A stretch of 64,000 nucleotides of DNA from Acanthochlamys bracteata (Eukaryota > Streptophyta > Magnoliopsida > Pandanales > Velloziaceae). The notes under the pieces are model-generated. The model did no database searches. It saw nothing but the letters and a program-made list of their open reading frames with translations, and was not told the origin of the DNA. Where the stretch lies: assembly GCA_019914995.1 (NCBI GenBank), contig CM034144.1, forward strand, positions 6,169,489 to 6,233,488. Reading direction: 5' to 3'. Both the position numbers and the translations under genes were made by a program. Shown piece after piece: positions 10,732 through 23,900 of the stretch; the first letter of the stretch is position 1, and each line of letters begins with the position of its first letter.

Positions 10732-13700
10732 CATATATATATAAAATATTTATTAGATTTTAAAAAGCCAACTTTTTTAAATAAAAAATTAAATTTGTTT
10801 CTGAAAGATTCTTTATTTTAAAAATATTATTTTATAAATACTCTTAAAACATTTTCTATAGAAACTAATAAGTAATAACTCAACAATATCTATGTCTGCT
10901 TCAAGGATTTTTCTTTTTTTTATTATATTTTTTTCTCTTTATGTTTTTTTCTTTTTAGTGTGTTTGCTCATTAATTAAAAATCTCATAAAAGAGGAAATG
11001 AAGTGTATCATCTGTTAGGTATAAAGATTTAGGTTAAATTAGTCTCGTATAAAATAAAAAAATATATTAATATATTTAGAAAGTTATAAACAGTCTATTA
11101 GTTTTAATTTATGGATTAAATTTTTTAATATATAGATGAAACTTTTCAGGCAAATTCTTATCTATACTGTTAATTTTTCGTTTGTATGTATCTATTAGTG
11201 ATTCATATGGTTTGAATAAAATATATTAATTTATAAATTTTGAATTAAATTAGATTTTGTAATATATAATTGAACACTGATATATTATTTTTTTTCTAAC
11301 ACAAAATTTAATATATTTATATATTACTATAAATATTAAAATTTTTGAACTTAGTCGGACAATATTACAACTAAAGGTTCTTATTTCTCCAAACAAAATG
11401 ACAAAAGAAAAGGGTCTACAATACTCGACACTCCTCGTGCATGCAAATAATTCATGAGGTGATTATAAACAGCAGCGTCGTCTAATTCATAGTTGCCAAA
11501 TCTGAACGAAGGGGTGTTTGGTTTAGTTTTTCTTGGACGCTATTTTTTAATTTTTTATTTTATATTTTTTAATATATATTTTATAAATATATAAAAAATT
11601 TATTTAAAATTTAAAAAGTATAAAAAAATTTTACGAAATAAAATTTTTTTATTATATATTTTTGTTATTTTTTTAAAAATAAAAAAATATAAATATTATT
11701 CATTTCAAAAAAATTCTATTTTATAAATACTACCAAACATTCTGAGTGGATCTGAAAAATTATTCAAATCGATAATTTTTTAATTAATCTGACGAATTAA
11801 TGGATTGACTTGTCGGATCAATAATACCACTAATTTAGTATTTGAAACTTCAACGAGATTGAACATTGACATTCGATACTCCGCCGCCGAGCTCCACAGC
11901 AACATCACTCGCAACATAAATATACAATATTCTTTAATTTGTATTCGGATCGATCCGATCAGACGAGTTAGACGGGTCCCTTTGATATTTAGAAATATCA
12001 CTATTTCTCTTTACATCAAGGAATGAAAAATGAATGAACAATACAAATGACAAATCAAGGAGACGAGCGTTGAGACGAAAAAGATATTTAGAAATATTTA
12101 TAAGAATAAATTGTTTCTATAATTATAAAATATTTTATAAATTTTTTTATAAATGAGTTTTATTTTTTTATATAATAATATCAAAAAAATAGTAATAAAA
12201 TTTTATAACATAAAATTTTAGTTAAATTATATATTAAAAATATTAAATAAAAATAAACTTTTCAAAAACTTTCAAACGCTCTGCCAAAGACCGAATAATA
12301 ATATCTTCGCGATGTGTGGATAATTTAATTCAGCAGTAAGCGCATAGTTGGCATATTACGGGTGTGTGTATTTTTAAAATAAAATTATCTAAAATAAAAT
12401 GTATTTTTAATTTTTTTAACAAATTAGTTTTATTTTTTTATCTTCAAAAAATAATAAAAAATTTTATTATGTAAAATTTTTTATACTTTCTAAATTTTAA
12501 AATAAAATTTTATGTATTATAAAATATATATTAAAAATATAAAATAAAAATTAAAAAGCTATTTTTTAGTGAGCTAAGCCAACTTTAGCTTAGTTTGAAA
12601 TGAAAATTAAACTTTTTAAATAGACTCTACTTACCAGTTTTCTAAAAATAAGTTTATCTTTTTATTTTAAAAAAATTGTATCTCAGTTATTTTTCTTAAA
12701 TTTTAAAATTTGTTAAATTAAAGTAAATTATTAAGAAACGATAAATTAAAATAAAATAAAGATAGTGCAAGAGCATTCTAATATGCACAAGCATAACAGT
12801 CTACGTCGATCAAAATCTCATGTCGCAGCAAAAAGAATTCGGATGTGTTCATTTAAAAATTAATTAATTTTTTTAAATAATAAAAATATATATATATATA
12901 TATTAATAGATAAGTTTTAGAAATAAATTTTAAAATTCTTTGATAAAAATATTTATTCTTCAAATATTTATAATTTTATATTAAAATATAAGTTTAAAAA
13001 AATTAAAATTTAAGAGAGTGGTAAATACGCTCTTCGTATGGGCAAATCCGAAAGTGACTTTTTTCAATTAAAAAATTACTTACTTTTTATGATTTATTTT
13101 TCTATTATTTAAATTTTATATTATAAATTATATTTTTAATAATTCATGATTACTAAAATGGAGTATTTAAGCTTGGAACATCTATTCAAAGAAATGACCG
13201 TTTTCTAAATATTTTTTTATTTTTTATTTCATTTTTTTAATATATATTTTATAAATATTTAATAAATTTATTTAAAAATTTAAAAATAAAAAAATTTACA
13301 TAACAACATTTTTATTATATATTTTTTATTATTTTTGAAGATAAAAAACTAAAACTTATTTTTCAAAAAAAAAATATATTTTATTTTAAAAAAATTTTAT
13401 ATTATAAATAATTCTAAACGCTCCCTCAGCTCTAACTAGGGGTGGCAAAAATCGATCCGATCCGAAAAGGTCAGATTCGGGTCAAGTTTTAGACGGGTTT
13501 GGGTCGGTTTCGAGTCGACCTAAAAATGACCCGTTTAATTATTTATATAATATATATTATTTAAAAATTAGAAAAATAAATAGCAAAAAATTTGAATTTA
13601 ATTTGTATATATATATTTTTAATTTATCTTAATTTTAACTAATTTTTATTTAATTTATAAATTTGTCAAAATTAATATTTTTTCTTTTTAAATACATCAT

Positions 13701-16533
13701 AATTAATAATTTTGATATATTATTATTAAAAATTAATATTTATAATTTTTATTTAATAATTTAATTATTAAATGGGTCGACTCCGAGTTTGACATAGTTA
13801 TAAATAAGTTGGATTAGGATTGACAATTTTGACCCATATAAATAAACGGTTCGGATTAGGGTTGAATATTTTTTATCCGGTTATTATATGGATCGATCCG
13901 AAACCGACCCATAAACCCATATTGCCACCTCTAGCTCTAACCTCCTAAAGGTTCTTTACCATTGTCATTTGAGGCATTATTTATCATAAAAATAATTTTA
14001 TATTTTATATTTTATAATACATATTTAATAAATATATAAAAGTTTATTTAGAATTTAAAAATATAAAACAGTTTTACATAATAAAATTTTTTTATTATAT
14101 TATTTTTTTAAATAAAAATTTTTATTCAAAAAAAAATTTTATTTCATAAACATTATCAAAATTACACTCAATCTGGTACTACCGCAACGATGATTGATTC
14201 TGCGACAAAGAGAGCGCTTGGCACTGCTTATCAGCAGCTTTTTTATTATTTTTTTATTTTATATTTTTTAATATATATTTTATAAGTATTTAAAAATTTT
14301 ATTTAAAATTTAGATAGTGTAGAAAAATTCTACGAGTGAGATATTTTATTACATATTTTAATTATTTTTTTAGAAGTAAAAAAAATTAGAGCTCATTTTT
14401 AAAAAAAAATAAAAATATTTTTTATTTTAAAAAAATTTTATTTTATAAGTACTTTCAAACGCTTCCAAATTTCGACGCGCATTCATTAAAATAATCATGC
14501 GTTGTATTTTTTTGCATCAAATTTTGTTTAAAATTTATTTGTAATATAAATAAAATAATATATAAATTTATTCTTTATTAAATATTTTTAATTTTTATAA
14601 ATAAATACACACCATAAGTCACCAATAAAAAAGAAAAATTCTGTACTAAAGAATAAGAGCGTCTTCAATTAATGCAGAATTGGAAGCATCTGCTTTACAA
14701 TAAGTGTCATCAACATCGTACCATGTTGTCATTGAGCTAGCATCGATTCGAAAATCTTATACATTCATTTTTGTGGATGTACAGATTTTGCTTGTCATTG
14801 TGTTTTAGATAATCTTTTGGGGGAGTGTTTTTTTTCCATTATCGGAGCTCGTGTTGCACGTTTTCGGGCGCGATAGATATAAGCGTATTTTAAATACACG
14901 TAATTTTATTTTTATTCATTAAATTTTAAGTTTTATGAATTCAGAATTTTAATTTTATATACGAAATTTTAGTTCTAATTTTTTTATTTATACATTTTCT
15001 AATACAATTATATGTTTCAATTTTTAACACATTTTAAAAAAATTATTGAAACATAATTACTAAACTTTACTTCCACTTTATTTTTCAAATAATTTTACTT
15101 TTTACTTTTTATTTTCACAAAATTCACAAACATTTAAAACACGCCGGGCATGTTTACTTCGGTTACAAGTAGATTTTTTAAAGTAAATTTTGAAAAAATT
15201 AAGTTAATTGCTAAAAGATAATTTATCAAGTTTAATTTTTATGTTTATTTTTAGTAAAGTAAGTTTGAAAATTAATAATTTATTTTTACTTCTATTTAAT
15301 TTAATTATGAAACACAATTTTAAATATTTCAACTACTAGTTAAATTTTACTTTCACTAAATTTTATTCATTATAAATTTTAATTTCATAAATTAATTTTT
15401 TGTGTAATTAAAATATGTTTAGCAAAGTAGAACTTATAAAAATTATAAAGTTTTAAAAAATAAATCTACTTTAAAAAATAATAGTTATAATAATTTTATG
15501 ATATATCCTAACAATCACGACGTGCATTGGTTATAGAACATGCATACACACCTCATATATTATTAGAAATTTATCTTAAAAAAACTCACTCTAAAATATT
15601 TATGACAAGTAAATAAGTTCTAACATACAAACTACCAAATTCAAGAGATGTTTAGAAACACTTATAAATTTGGACTTTTATAAATACTTTCAAATGTTTC
15701 TCTTAGCAACCGCATAGTATGTTCACAAAATTCTCTTTAATTGGGTGTTTAACATGTTTATGAAACTACTTTGATTTTAAAAAATTCATAGTTTAAAATA
15801 AATTTTATATAATATTTTAAAAAATATAAATAAATTATATATTATACAATTTTTATATAAATAAATTTATTTTTGTAAAAGAAAAAAAATTAGTTTCCAA
15901 AAAATATAAAATAACTCTATTTTAGGAGCACTTCCGATTCGTTTAACACATTGCGGGAAAGTTTTTGTCACACTGAAATCATGTATATGCTCGGTCCTGT
16001 GAAAACGTTACTCTTAAAGCCGATACCGCAAAGAGTATATTTCAAATATTCGTAATTAAATTTTAAAAATAAAAAGTAAAATTTTTAAAAATAAAATAAA
16101 ATTAGAGCTCAGTATTTGTATTTTAATAGTTCTTAAAAGTGTGTTAAAAATTAAATGATATAATTATTTTAGAAAATATATAAATAAAAAAGTTAGAACT
16201 AAAATTTCGTACGTGAAAGTGAAATTCTGAATTTTTTGTGTAATTAAAATATATAAATTGTTCGGAACTCAAAATTTGATCAAAAAAATTAGAACTATGT
16301 GCGTTTAAAACACACTTAAAATGTCAAAAAATTTGTTCTTAAACTTTGGTTGATAATATTTCCAAATAAACTTCTAGATGCTTGATTCTGAAAAACAATT
16401 TATACGAACCTTTTCTGAAAATATATAAAATGAAAAAAAGAAAAAGAATCTTTTGCTAGCTTTCTTCGAGTTCTCCTATTCATTTTCTCCTCTAGACTTT
16501 AGAAAGAAAAACAAAAAAACAATCGAAGAGAAA
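10732..16533. other. Repeat-rich intergenic region (5.8 kb)
   Basis: No gene is recognised. The region is strongly AT-rich and built largely of copies of the AT-rich GTTTGG-bounded repeat (about 11505-11755, 12065-12290, 12360-12580, 13170-13430, 13975-14165, 14225-14475, 15735-15950). It also holds one hAT-type MITE (13437-13933) and relatives of the Tourist-like family near 14870-15145 and 16030-16330. The short reading frames around 11780-12030 lie on both strands over each other and show no family resemblance. Confidence 0.6.
13429..13941. mobile_element. hAT-type MITE with perfect 8-bp target duplication
   Basis: The 497-bp element at 13437-13933 begins TAGGGGTGGCAA and ends TTGCCACCTCTA, a terminal inverted repeat. 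It is flanked by identical 8-bp sequences GCTCTAAC at 13429-13436 and 13934-13941. An 8-bp duplication is the signature of hAT transposition. The interior is AT-rich, with inverted sub-terminal segments carrying GATCCGA/CCGATCC-like words. No transposase is present, so it is non-autonomous. The perfect duplication suggests a fairly recent insertion. Confidence 0.85.
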
Positions 16534-19500
16534 ATGCCTCTGAAGACAATTGATTCAACCTTTGGAGATTTCGAATCAGCGTTCGATAAATTGAAGAAGG
16601 AAAATTCTTCAATTAAGTTCGCGTTGTTTCTTGCCGACAAAGATCCTGCTACTTCTCGCTCATGGTGTCCCGGTTGGTATCTGTTTGTCCAATCTTTTTC
16701 TAAAGTTTCTATTTCTTCCCATTTTGATTTGTTAGAATTGAGAGTTTTAACTGTTTTCTTCAACAACTTTGCTCCCAGGATTGAAACAAATTTATATGAT
16801 TAGATCCACACAAAAAAAATTTGTTTGCAATTTTGAATATGTAGTTTCTTGTTTCATACATGTAATTTTGTGAAATTAGCAACAGCTGAGCCCCAAACTC
16901 TATTGAGTATAATACAGTAATTAGAAAGAGACAATTAGTTTAGGTTGGGAAGGATTTCATCTATTTAGATTTTGTAAGCATGTTGCATAGTGATTTGAGT
17001 TTTAACTTTATTTTTGTTATTTGATAATGTTCAGTTGGTATTGTGATGATATGCATGGTTATATATGTGCTAGAGTTTTGATTTGATCTTCATAAACTTA
17101 AGTTCATAATGATTGAGTTTGTTTAGAGTTTATGGTATAAGTATATCATCATAAGCGTCATAGGATAGATGGGGAAAAAAGAAAAAATGGTTAGATGCGT
17201 GTGATTATTTGGTTATAGTTAGTATTTTTTTTCTTGAGTCCTATGTGTCATATATATATAGAGGAGGGATAGAAGCACTCCCTTTTTAAGGGCACTTTTG
17301 GGCACTCTTTTTCCGGTTTATGGTCAGAGTGATCTTTAAATCTAATCTTTACCGTTGGATACGAAGAGCTATGGGTTAGAAATATACTCATAAAATTTCA
17401 GCTCAATCAGATCACGAATTCACGTCCATCCAGTCACTTGATTAAAATGACAAAAATGATATAACATATATATTTTAAAGTTTTTTTACTTTCTGTCATC
17501 TTGATCAAGTGACCAGATGAAGATGAATTCGTGATCCGATTGAGATGAAATTTTATGGGTATGTTTCTAATATATAGTTCTTCATATCCAACGGTGGATA
17601 TTGGATTTGGAGGTCATCTTAGCTATAAACCGGAAAAGGAGTGCCCATAAGGAGGGAGTGTCCCTATCCCTCTAAACAAATATATATTGTATTATTTCTG
17701 TCATCTTAATCAAGTGACCGGATGAAGGTGAATTCGTAATCCAATTGTGTTGAAATTTTATATGTAGGTTTCTAACTCATAATTCTTCATATCCAACTGT
17801 GGAGATTGGATTTGGAGGTCACTCCGGTCATAAACCGAAGATGGAGTACTCCTATCCCTCTCCTATATATATATATATATATATATATATCTATATAGGA
17901 TAGGGATAGGGGCACCCTTTTTAATCTAAAGTTTCAAATTCAATCTCCACCGTTAGATATTAAAAACTATTAGTAAAAAATATACTGATAAAATTTTAAC
18001 TTAATCGGAATATAAATCAATCTCCATCCAGCATTTGATCAAATGATATAAATAATAAAATTGGATAAAGATGTTTTTTTTTATGTCATTTTGATCAAGA
18101 GATTTAATGGAGATCTATTCATGATCCGATTGAGCTAAAATTTTGTCAACGTCTTTGTAACTTATAGTTTTTCATATCCAACTGTGGAGATTATATTTAA
18201 AATATTTCAAGCATCTTTTTAGAAGGGGGTGCTGTAAGGTGCCCCTAAGGGTGGGGTGCTCCTATCCCCACCCATATATATATAGGGAAGACATGCTCGA
18301 GAGTTCACCTTTTCTTCTCTCTAATGTTTGTGTATCCTATGCGTTCTGCTTGAGGATTATTAGTTTACGCTTTATTTACTTTTGATGTTGATTATTAGCT
18401 TTGTATGTAATAAGCACATTGGTTTTGATAGGAATGCCATACAAGCCTAAACCACTTAATATGTGGTTAGTTTTATTGAATTATAGCTTAGATTGATATC
18501 AATATTTCTCTTGAATATGTATATGAAGCTGGTCAAGGCTTGTTTGGTTTTAATTACTTTACTTCTGCTCTGATGAAGATGGCCGATATTTAGCTAGCGG
18601 TTGCTCTCTTGATCTTAAGAGATACTATGACATTCTTGTGTCCTACTTTTAATTGTAGAGACATTTGTTGTATTAAAACTTCAGGAGATTGTATATGTCC
18701 CTCATAAGATTATACTCCTCTGGGACTCACGTGATGGTACTTGCTTTTGGTCTTTGTAACTTTTAAGTGTGATCAAATTAGATCTTGAATTCGCATATTA
18801 TAGTTCTAATACCTTCATGCATGTCTTGGAGATAGCTATGAAGCTAGTTTTTATTGTTTGATCCATACACACGAAAATGCAAGTATGAACAGACCTAGGG
18901 GCTGTTTGGCATTCCATTCTAGAAAAACAACTTTGTAATTTTTCAGTTCACGTTTTTCAATAAACTTTCTACAATTTTTTACAGAATTTATTTCAAAATT
19001 TAGAAAGTATAGAAAAATTCAGTAAGATTTTGTTATTGCTTACTTTTATTATTTTTTTAGATAAAAAAATAGAGCTCGTTTTTCGAAATAGGACAAAAAT
19101 ACCTTCCGTTTTAGAAAAGTACTTTTCAAAAGCACTCCTCTAATGTCTTTCATCATTTTACTTATATCTTTATGTAAAATCTTTTAGCTGGCGTGCAGAA
19201 AGTAAAGTTTACCATCAATTAATCGTGATACATGGTTCTTTCACTAGGCATCAATAATATACATCTGTCAAACTAGAGTCTTGGAACACCTTTAAGCTAA
19301 TACACAACTGAAGTGAGTCATTGTGTAGTACACTATTTAACAAGACTATTCTCTTTAGTGGCACTGAAGTTTAAGTTCCTAAGGAGTTTGTAGTAGAAGA
19401 TCTGCTTTTGAGTCCATGCTGATTTGGCTTTAGCATCTCTAATTCCAGTCAGTATCCTTTGAAGAAAGAATCATATATACTCTTCTGTCTTTGCAGATTG

Positions 19501-19750
19501 CAATGTTGCAGAGCCTGTCATTTATGGAAAGCTAGAAGCATTAAGTACTGATGTTGCACTGTTGAGAGTCTATGTAGGCGATCGGCCGACCTGGAGAAAC
19601 CCTAGTCATCCTTTGAGAACTGATCAGAGGTTTCAGCTGCGTGGCGTTCCAACACTAATTCGGTTGGAGAATGACAGCATCAAAGGCCGCCTGGAAGATT
19701 ATGAGGCACATGTTCCAAGCAAAATCGAATCCCTTCTTGCTGTCAACTAA
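16534..19750 (+). CDS. Thioredoxin-like protein Clot (TXNDC17/DUF953 type)
   Basis: Small cytosolic thioredoxin-like protein of the Clot/TRP14 family; members reduce small disulphides. Exons 16534-16672 and 19497-19750 join in phase to give 130 aa, the usual family length. The single intron splits the active site: exon 1 ends in WCP and exon 2 begins DCNVAEPVI, so the spliced protein carries WCPDC with C45 and C48, the Clot signature. Also seen are DKDPATSRSWCPDC and the GVPTLIR cis-Pro loop (P in RGVPTL), and the C-terminal helix ending ESLLAVN. The ATG at 16534 is chosen because it gives MPLKTIDSTF at the family's usual start; the open frame upstream has no ATG. The 2.8-kb intron contains three foldback elements. 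Confidence 0.9.
17264..17672. mobile_element. Foldback MITE, complete copy (intron of Clot gene)
   Basis: An element of about 409 bp with arms that are inverted copies of each other over nearly their whole length. The left arm begins GAGGGATAGAAGCACTCCC and contains CCGGTTTATGGTCAGAGTGA. The right arm ends GGGAGTGTCCCTATCCCTC and contains AGCTATAAACCGGAAAAGG. The centre is an AT-rich spacer with TTTAAAG. This is the best-preserved copy in the window and would fold into one long hairpin. Confidence 0.8.
17690..17855. mobile_element. Foldback MITE, right arm only
   Basis: Half an element. It contains GTCATCTTAATCAAGTGACC, then the second-arm landmarks TTCATATCCAACTGTGGAGA and GGTCATAAACCGAAG, and ends CTCCTATCCCTCTCC. 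No matching left arm is next to it. It lies about 20 bases from the complete copy and is followed by an (AT)n tract. Confidence 0.65.
17899..18273. mobile_element. Foldback MITE, divergent complete copy
   Basis: Begins GATAGGGATAGGGGCACCC and ends GGGGTGCTCCTATCCCCACCC, forming a terminal inverted repeat. It shares the family interior (CTCCACCGTTAGATAT in one arm, TCCAACTGTGGAGAT in the other). It is more diverged than the copy at 17264 and has extra GGGGTGC/GCACCCC bases at the ends. Confidence 0.7.
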
Positions 19751-20958
19751 TTCCTAAGCTAGTGCTCAACAAGAATAAGAATCTCTGGTTTGTGAATTGT
19801 TTTCTTCCTCCTTTTTCCTTGTTTGAAGATAAAGGCATTGCCAGGGCTTATGAGTTGTTATTGCTACTAGTCTTTGGAACTTGTTTGCATTAGATTTCTT
19901 GAGTCTGAAAGTGAATGCTGTGATTAGCCCTTTAATTAGTTTTGAAAAATGTCTTGGAATTGTAGTGTAAAATATAAATTTATAATTTTGTTGCAAGCTG
20001 ATTGCTTTGAAAGATCTCTCATACAGTGGGTTAATTGAAATTGGATATGGAAACTTAGATACTATGTTTAAATAGTGCATTCATTAACTGTTCAATTTAC
20101 AAACTTTTTAAATTTCGTATAATCTACCATAATAATAAGTTAAGCCTTTATACCACCTTGAGTCGGCTTATGAATTCCTTTTATTCTATTTCGATTATAT
20201 ATTAGATTCAGCAAAAGATCAAGTTAAATTTAGTTTATCATTTTTTATCCTAAAGTGTTCTTAAAGAATCACATAATTCTTGTGAACTTTAGCATTTTAA
20301 AATCAGCACAAGACATATTATAATATATATACTTATATATTTATTTTTATTTAGAAAGAGAGACAAAAAAACAGTTTGGTTAAGAAGTGAATCTATAGCC
20401 AGTATTATGCTTATTTTCTTGCTCCTTTCTTAACAAAAACGAAAGTTTAACTATAAACACCGTTAGGGTGCATTTTTTTGTTTGTATATAAGTGAGTTTT
20501 TTTTGAAAAGTGAGTTTTTAAAAAATGAATTTTTTAAATGATTCAGTTTTGATATTTTTTAGCATTTGAAAGTGAATTCTAAAAGTGATAGAAAAAGTTT
20601 CAACCAAATAACATAATATGGTTTCATTCGGTTCGGTTTAGTTTATGGTTTTACACCAGTAAGATAAGCACCTGACTAAATTTTTTAATTTGCCTTTTCC
20701 TTTAGATAGGAACTCCCAGTAAAAAAACAAATAAGTAATTTTAGTTGATTGATCTTAAATAGAATAAATTAAGTTAACAAAAAAGTTGAATTAAATGGAT
20801 TGCTTCCTACTTTGTTTTATTGGACCAGGATCATGGGCTGGGTCTCTTAATTGTAACCCACAATCATATCAAATCAATAATAAGCCGGGCATTCAATTAC
20901 TACCGAAAGGCTATTAATATTTCCCTCTTCTCTTCTTTTTTGGCGCGAAAATCAATCG
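19751..20958. other. Intergenic region between Clot and WD40 genes
   Basis: Contains the 3' UTR of the Clot gene and the promoter of the WD40 gene. A short repeat beginning GTTAGGGTGCATTTTTTTGTTT near 20464 resembles repeats at 46970 and 51485. No coding sequence is recognised. Confidence 0.5.
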
Positions 20959-23900
20959 ATGGAGAAATTCATTGCCGCCGGTTCTCCTTCTCCGCGTGCT
21001 CGAAATCTTAACTCCTCTTCTCTCAGGTTCTAATCTAAAGATTTCGGTTCTTACATCTAATCTATCTAATTCATTCATCCAGTTCTCATTCTTGTTTGAT
21101 TTTGATTTGATTTTTTGTTTGCTTTTTTAGCAGGTCAATCAAGTCCAGATGGAAGAAAATGCTCTTGGAGCTCGATGGACGTGTCCGATCGCAGTATAGG
21201 CACGAAACAGCACAACGTCTTCTCAATTCCTACTCTCAAGTAAGTTTCTATTTCTTTTCTGTTTTCGTTCTTTTTCTTAATTTTATTGGTTTAATAAATT
21301 GTCTTTGCTAATTTTATTTTTTTATTTTTTAACGAAGGTTGGGATATTTCCGCATGCTTATGGCAACAGCCTTAACCGATGCGAAACAGTGGTAAGTTGA
21401 ATAGTGTTGTGATTTATAACTCCATAACTTTGTTGAATAAATTGATGATGAAAACATGTGGAATTTCTTCAGGAATGGTTGAGTTATGCTCGCCAAGACC
21501 ATCTTTCGAGGTCAGGAAATAGCAATTAGTTTAAGTTGTTGAAATCAATTGTTGATAATAACATGACTCCTATTTATGTTTTTTCTTTAAATATATTCTA
21601 TTTTACTCAGGGAGGGTTTCACAGATTTGGATTTCGACAGTAAGGTAAAATGCTAATGACTGAAATGTTTATATATCCATAAACGTGTGGAATACCAAAA
21701 TATGTTGTTTGTTTAATTAGATGAGATCTTTCTTGGTTGAGAATGTAACTGAAAGCTGCAACAGTGTAGCAGAAAAACTTTTCGTAAGTGACTTGTGAAG
21801 TGCTTTGGGCAGGGTGTATATTTGGCTTGTGTTACACAATCGGGTTGCTTTGTCGTGCATGACTTTGAAAGCCTGTATTCTTCCATCTATGGTCCATCTT
21901 CAGGTAATTTTTGTACTTCAGCCGACACAAAAAACTTCGTACGCAAACTTCAGAAGGCACTCTTCTTGTAACCTAGAGAAGTAGAAGTGCAAGATGCCTG
22001 TGTTTTAGAGAAGAACAAATGAACATAGGAAACTTAGGTATGTTTGAATATGAGAGCAGATGTTATGCATGTTTGGATGTTACTAAAATTTGTGGAAGTC
22101 AGGAAGCATGAGTTTTTAGCAATCCATGTTTGAAACAGCAAAGAACTCGTTAAGATATATTTAGCGCTCTTCCATGCCATGCTTGTAAGGTGCTTTGGTG
22201 GAATCTCTATCTTTTCTTGTTTGATTGGATTAAGTGTATCATGTGATGTAAACTATATGAGCTTCCTGCTTGCCGGACCTCCCATGTGAAAGTTCAGTGT
22301 AAAGGTTTTAAGATGGCATATTGGATTGCCAAAATGAGTCATTACGCTGAATAATTAGATGACGGTTACAAGGTTAACAAGTTGGTTCCGATTTGTTTCA
22401 TGGCACTGCTTCATACTGTTTATGTTTGACCATATATAAAAGTAGACTTTTATGCCAAATTTTTCTACTTCCATTTTGTTTCCTCATTGAATTTCATGTA
22501 GGTCTACTTGTTCTAATTGCTTTCTGGTTGTTTTTGTACAATTACCTCATTCTATATCATGTACATATTAAGGCTATGTTGTATATGCTGTTTTAGCTCA
22601 CTGTTCTTTAGCCATTCCAAGAATCTCTTCAATCAAAGACACTTTTTATTGTATTTCCTTGTTTAAAAAAAACCGGCATTATATTTGTACTGGAAATTGG
22701 ACTAAAGGGCAAACCATAATACTGCAACCAACAGACTATAACCCAGTTTCTGAAAAACATACCATAACCTGTTACACTCATTCAACCAGAAAAGAAAGAC
22801 AAAATAACTAAGAATTAGTGTATGGCATCCCAGGTATTTATGATGAGCCAATTCTTACTATTTTTCTCTGTGATGGTAAATTGTGTAGCATATGAATAAG
22901 TAGCTTCATTTGGCGCATATGAGATAGTCTGCAATCTCTCAATATAGACTTGATTTGCTTTCTCCGTTTTGTAGATTTACGGGAAGGTGACAGAAAATGC
23001 TTGCTGCATCAATCAATTAATCATTCATTAGATGCTGTATGTTGGAATCGGGCAGATGAGTATGAGGTTCTAACCACTAGCCAATTTGTTACATTCAAAA
23101 AGACTTTATTTTGTTCCTTGCGTTCAACTTTTGGCTTATAGTATGTAATGTGTGTGCATGCATGCATCTACTTTTCTGTATTTTGTGTGGATGTATATAT
23201 GTTTGCATGTATGGATGAGTTTACGCATTTCATATATGCATGCACATAGTTTTCTAATCTTATGCATGTATTGATGTATCTATCATGTATATATGTATAA
23301 ATGCATATGTGAGACACATGTAAGCATATATGCATTGTGAGTACATAGCTTGCTGTTCAATGGATCTAAGCAAAACCTCTTTTACTGGTTTTAAATGACT
23401 ACTTACAGGTCGTAATCTTATGTCAGCCCTTTTATAATCATCTTTCTTAACTTGTCCATCTGCTTCATCAGGTTGCTTGCGCATCAAGACGAAGTAATAG
23501 AATTCTTCTTTATGACATTGGTTATGAATCACCTGATCCAATTGAAGTAAGCATGTGCTCTCAGATTCACTTGAGTTGATGTGTTTCTTTGTCTATGAAG
23601 TAAATGAGTCCCTTTTCCTTCTTTCTCAGACTTGCCTTTTATTGCTGAATGTTTTAGAAAGTAGATATATACACAACTTCTTTATGTAGTGGTAGTATAT
23701 TCATTTTATTTTTAGTGAATACTATTGAAATGGTAGTGGTTGCTGCATGTGAATCTTTTTGGTGAAATAATGTGAAATGGTAGTAGTGTGAACTTCTGTA
23801 GGTGTTAAAGAAAGGGAAATCCAGATTTTCTGTGCACGGATTTGAAGGTGGTAATGGCATCTCAGATGTTGTTTTTTCAGCTGCTGACAAGTCAAGGTGC

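Noticed and set aside
11780-12026. Overlapping 73-codon frames on both strands
   Set aside because: They cover each other on opposite strands in AT-rich DNA, with no recognisable motif and no conserved start context.
16453-16533. Longer N-terminus for the Clot protein
   Set aside because: The upstream extension has no ATG; the ATG at 16534 gives the usual family start.
21784-21812. A 29-base intron in the WD40 gene after KLF, with an extra exon MRSFLVEN upstream
   Set aside because: Far below the plant minimum intron size. Skipping this piece joins DLDFDSK directly to GVYLACVTQSG, a typical WD40 strand, in the correct phase.
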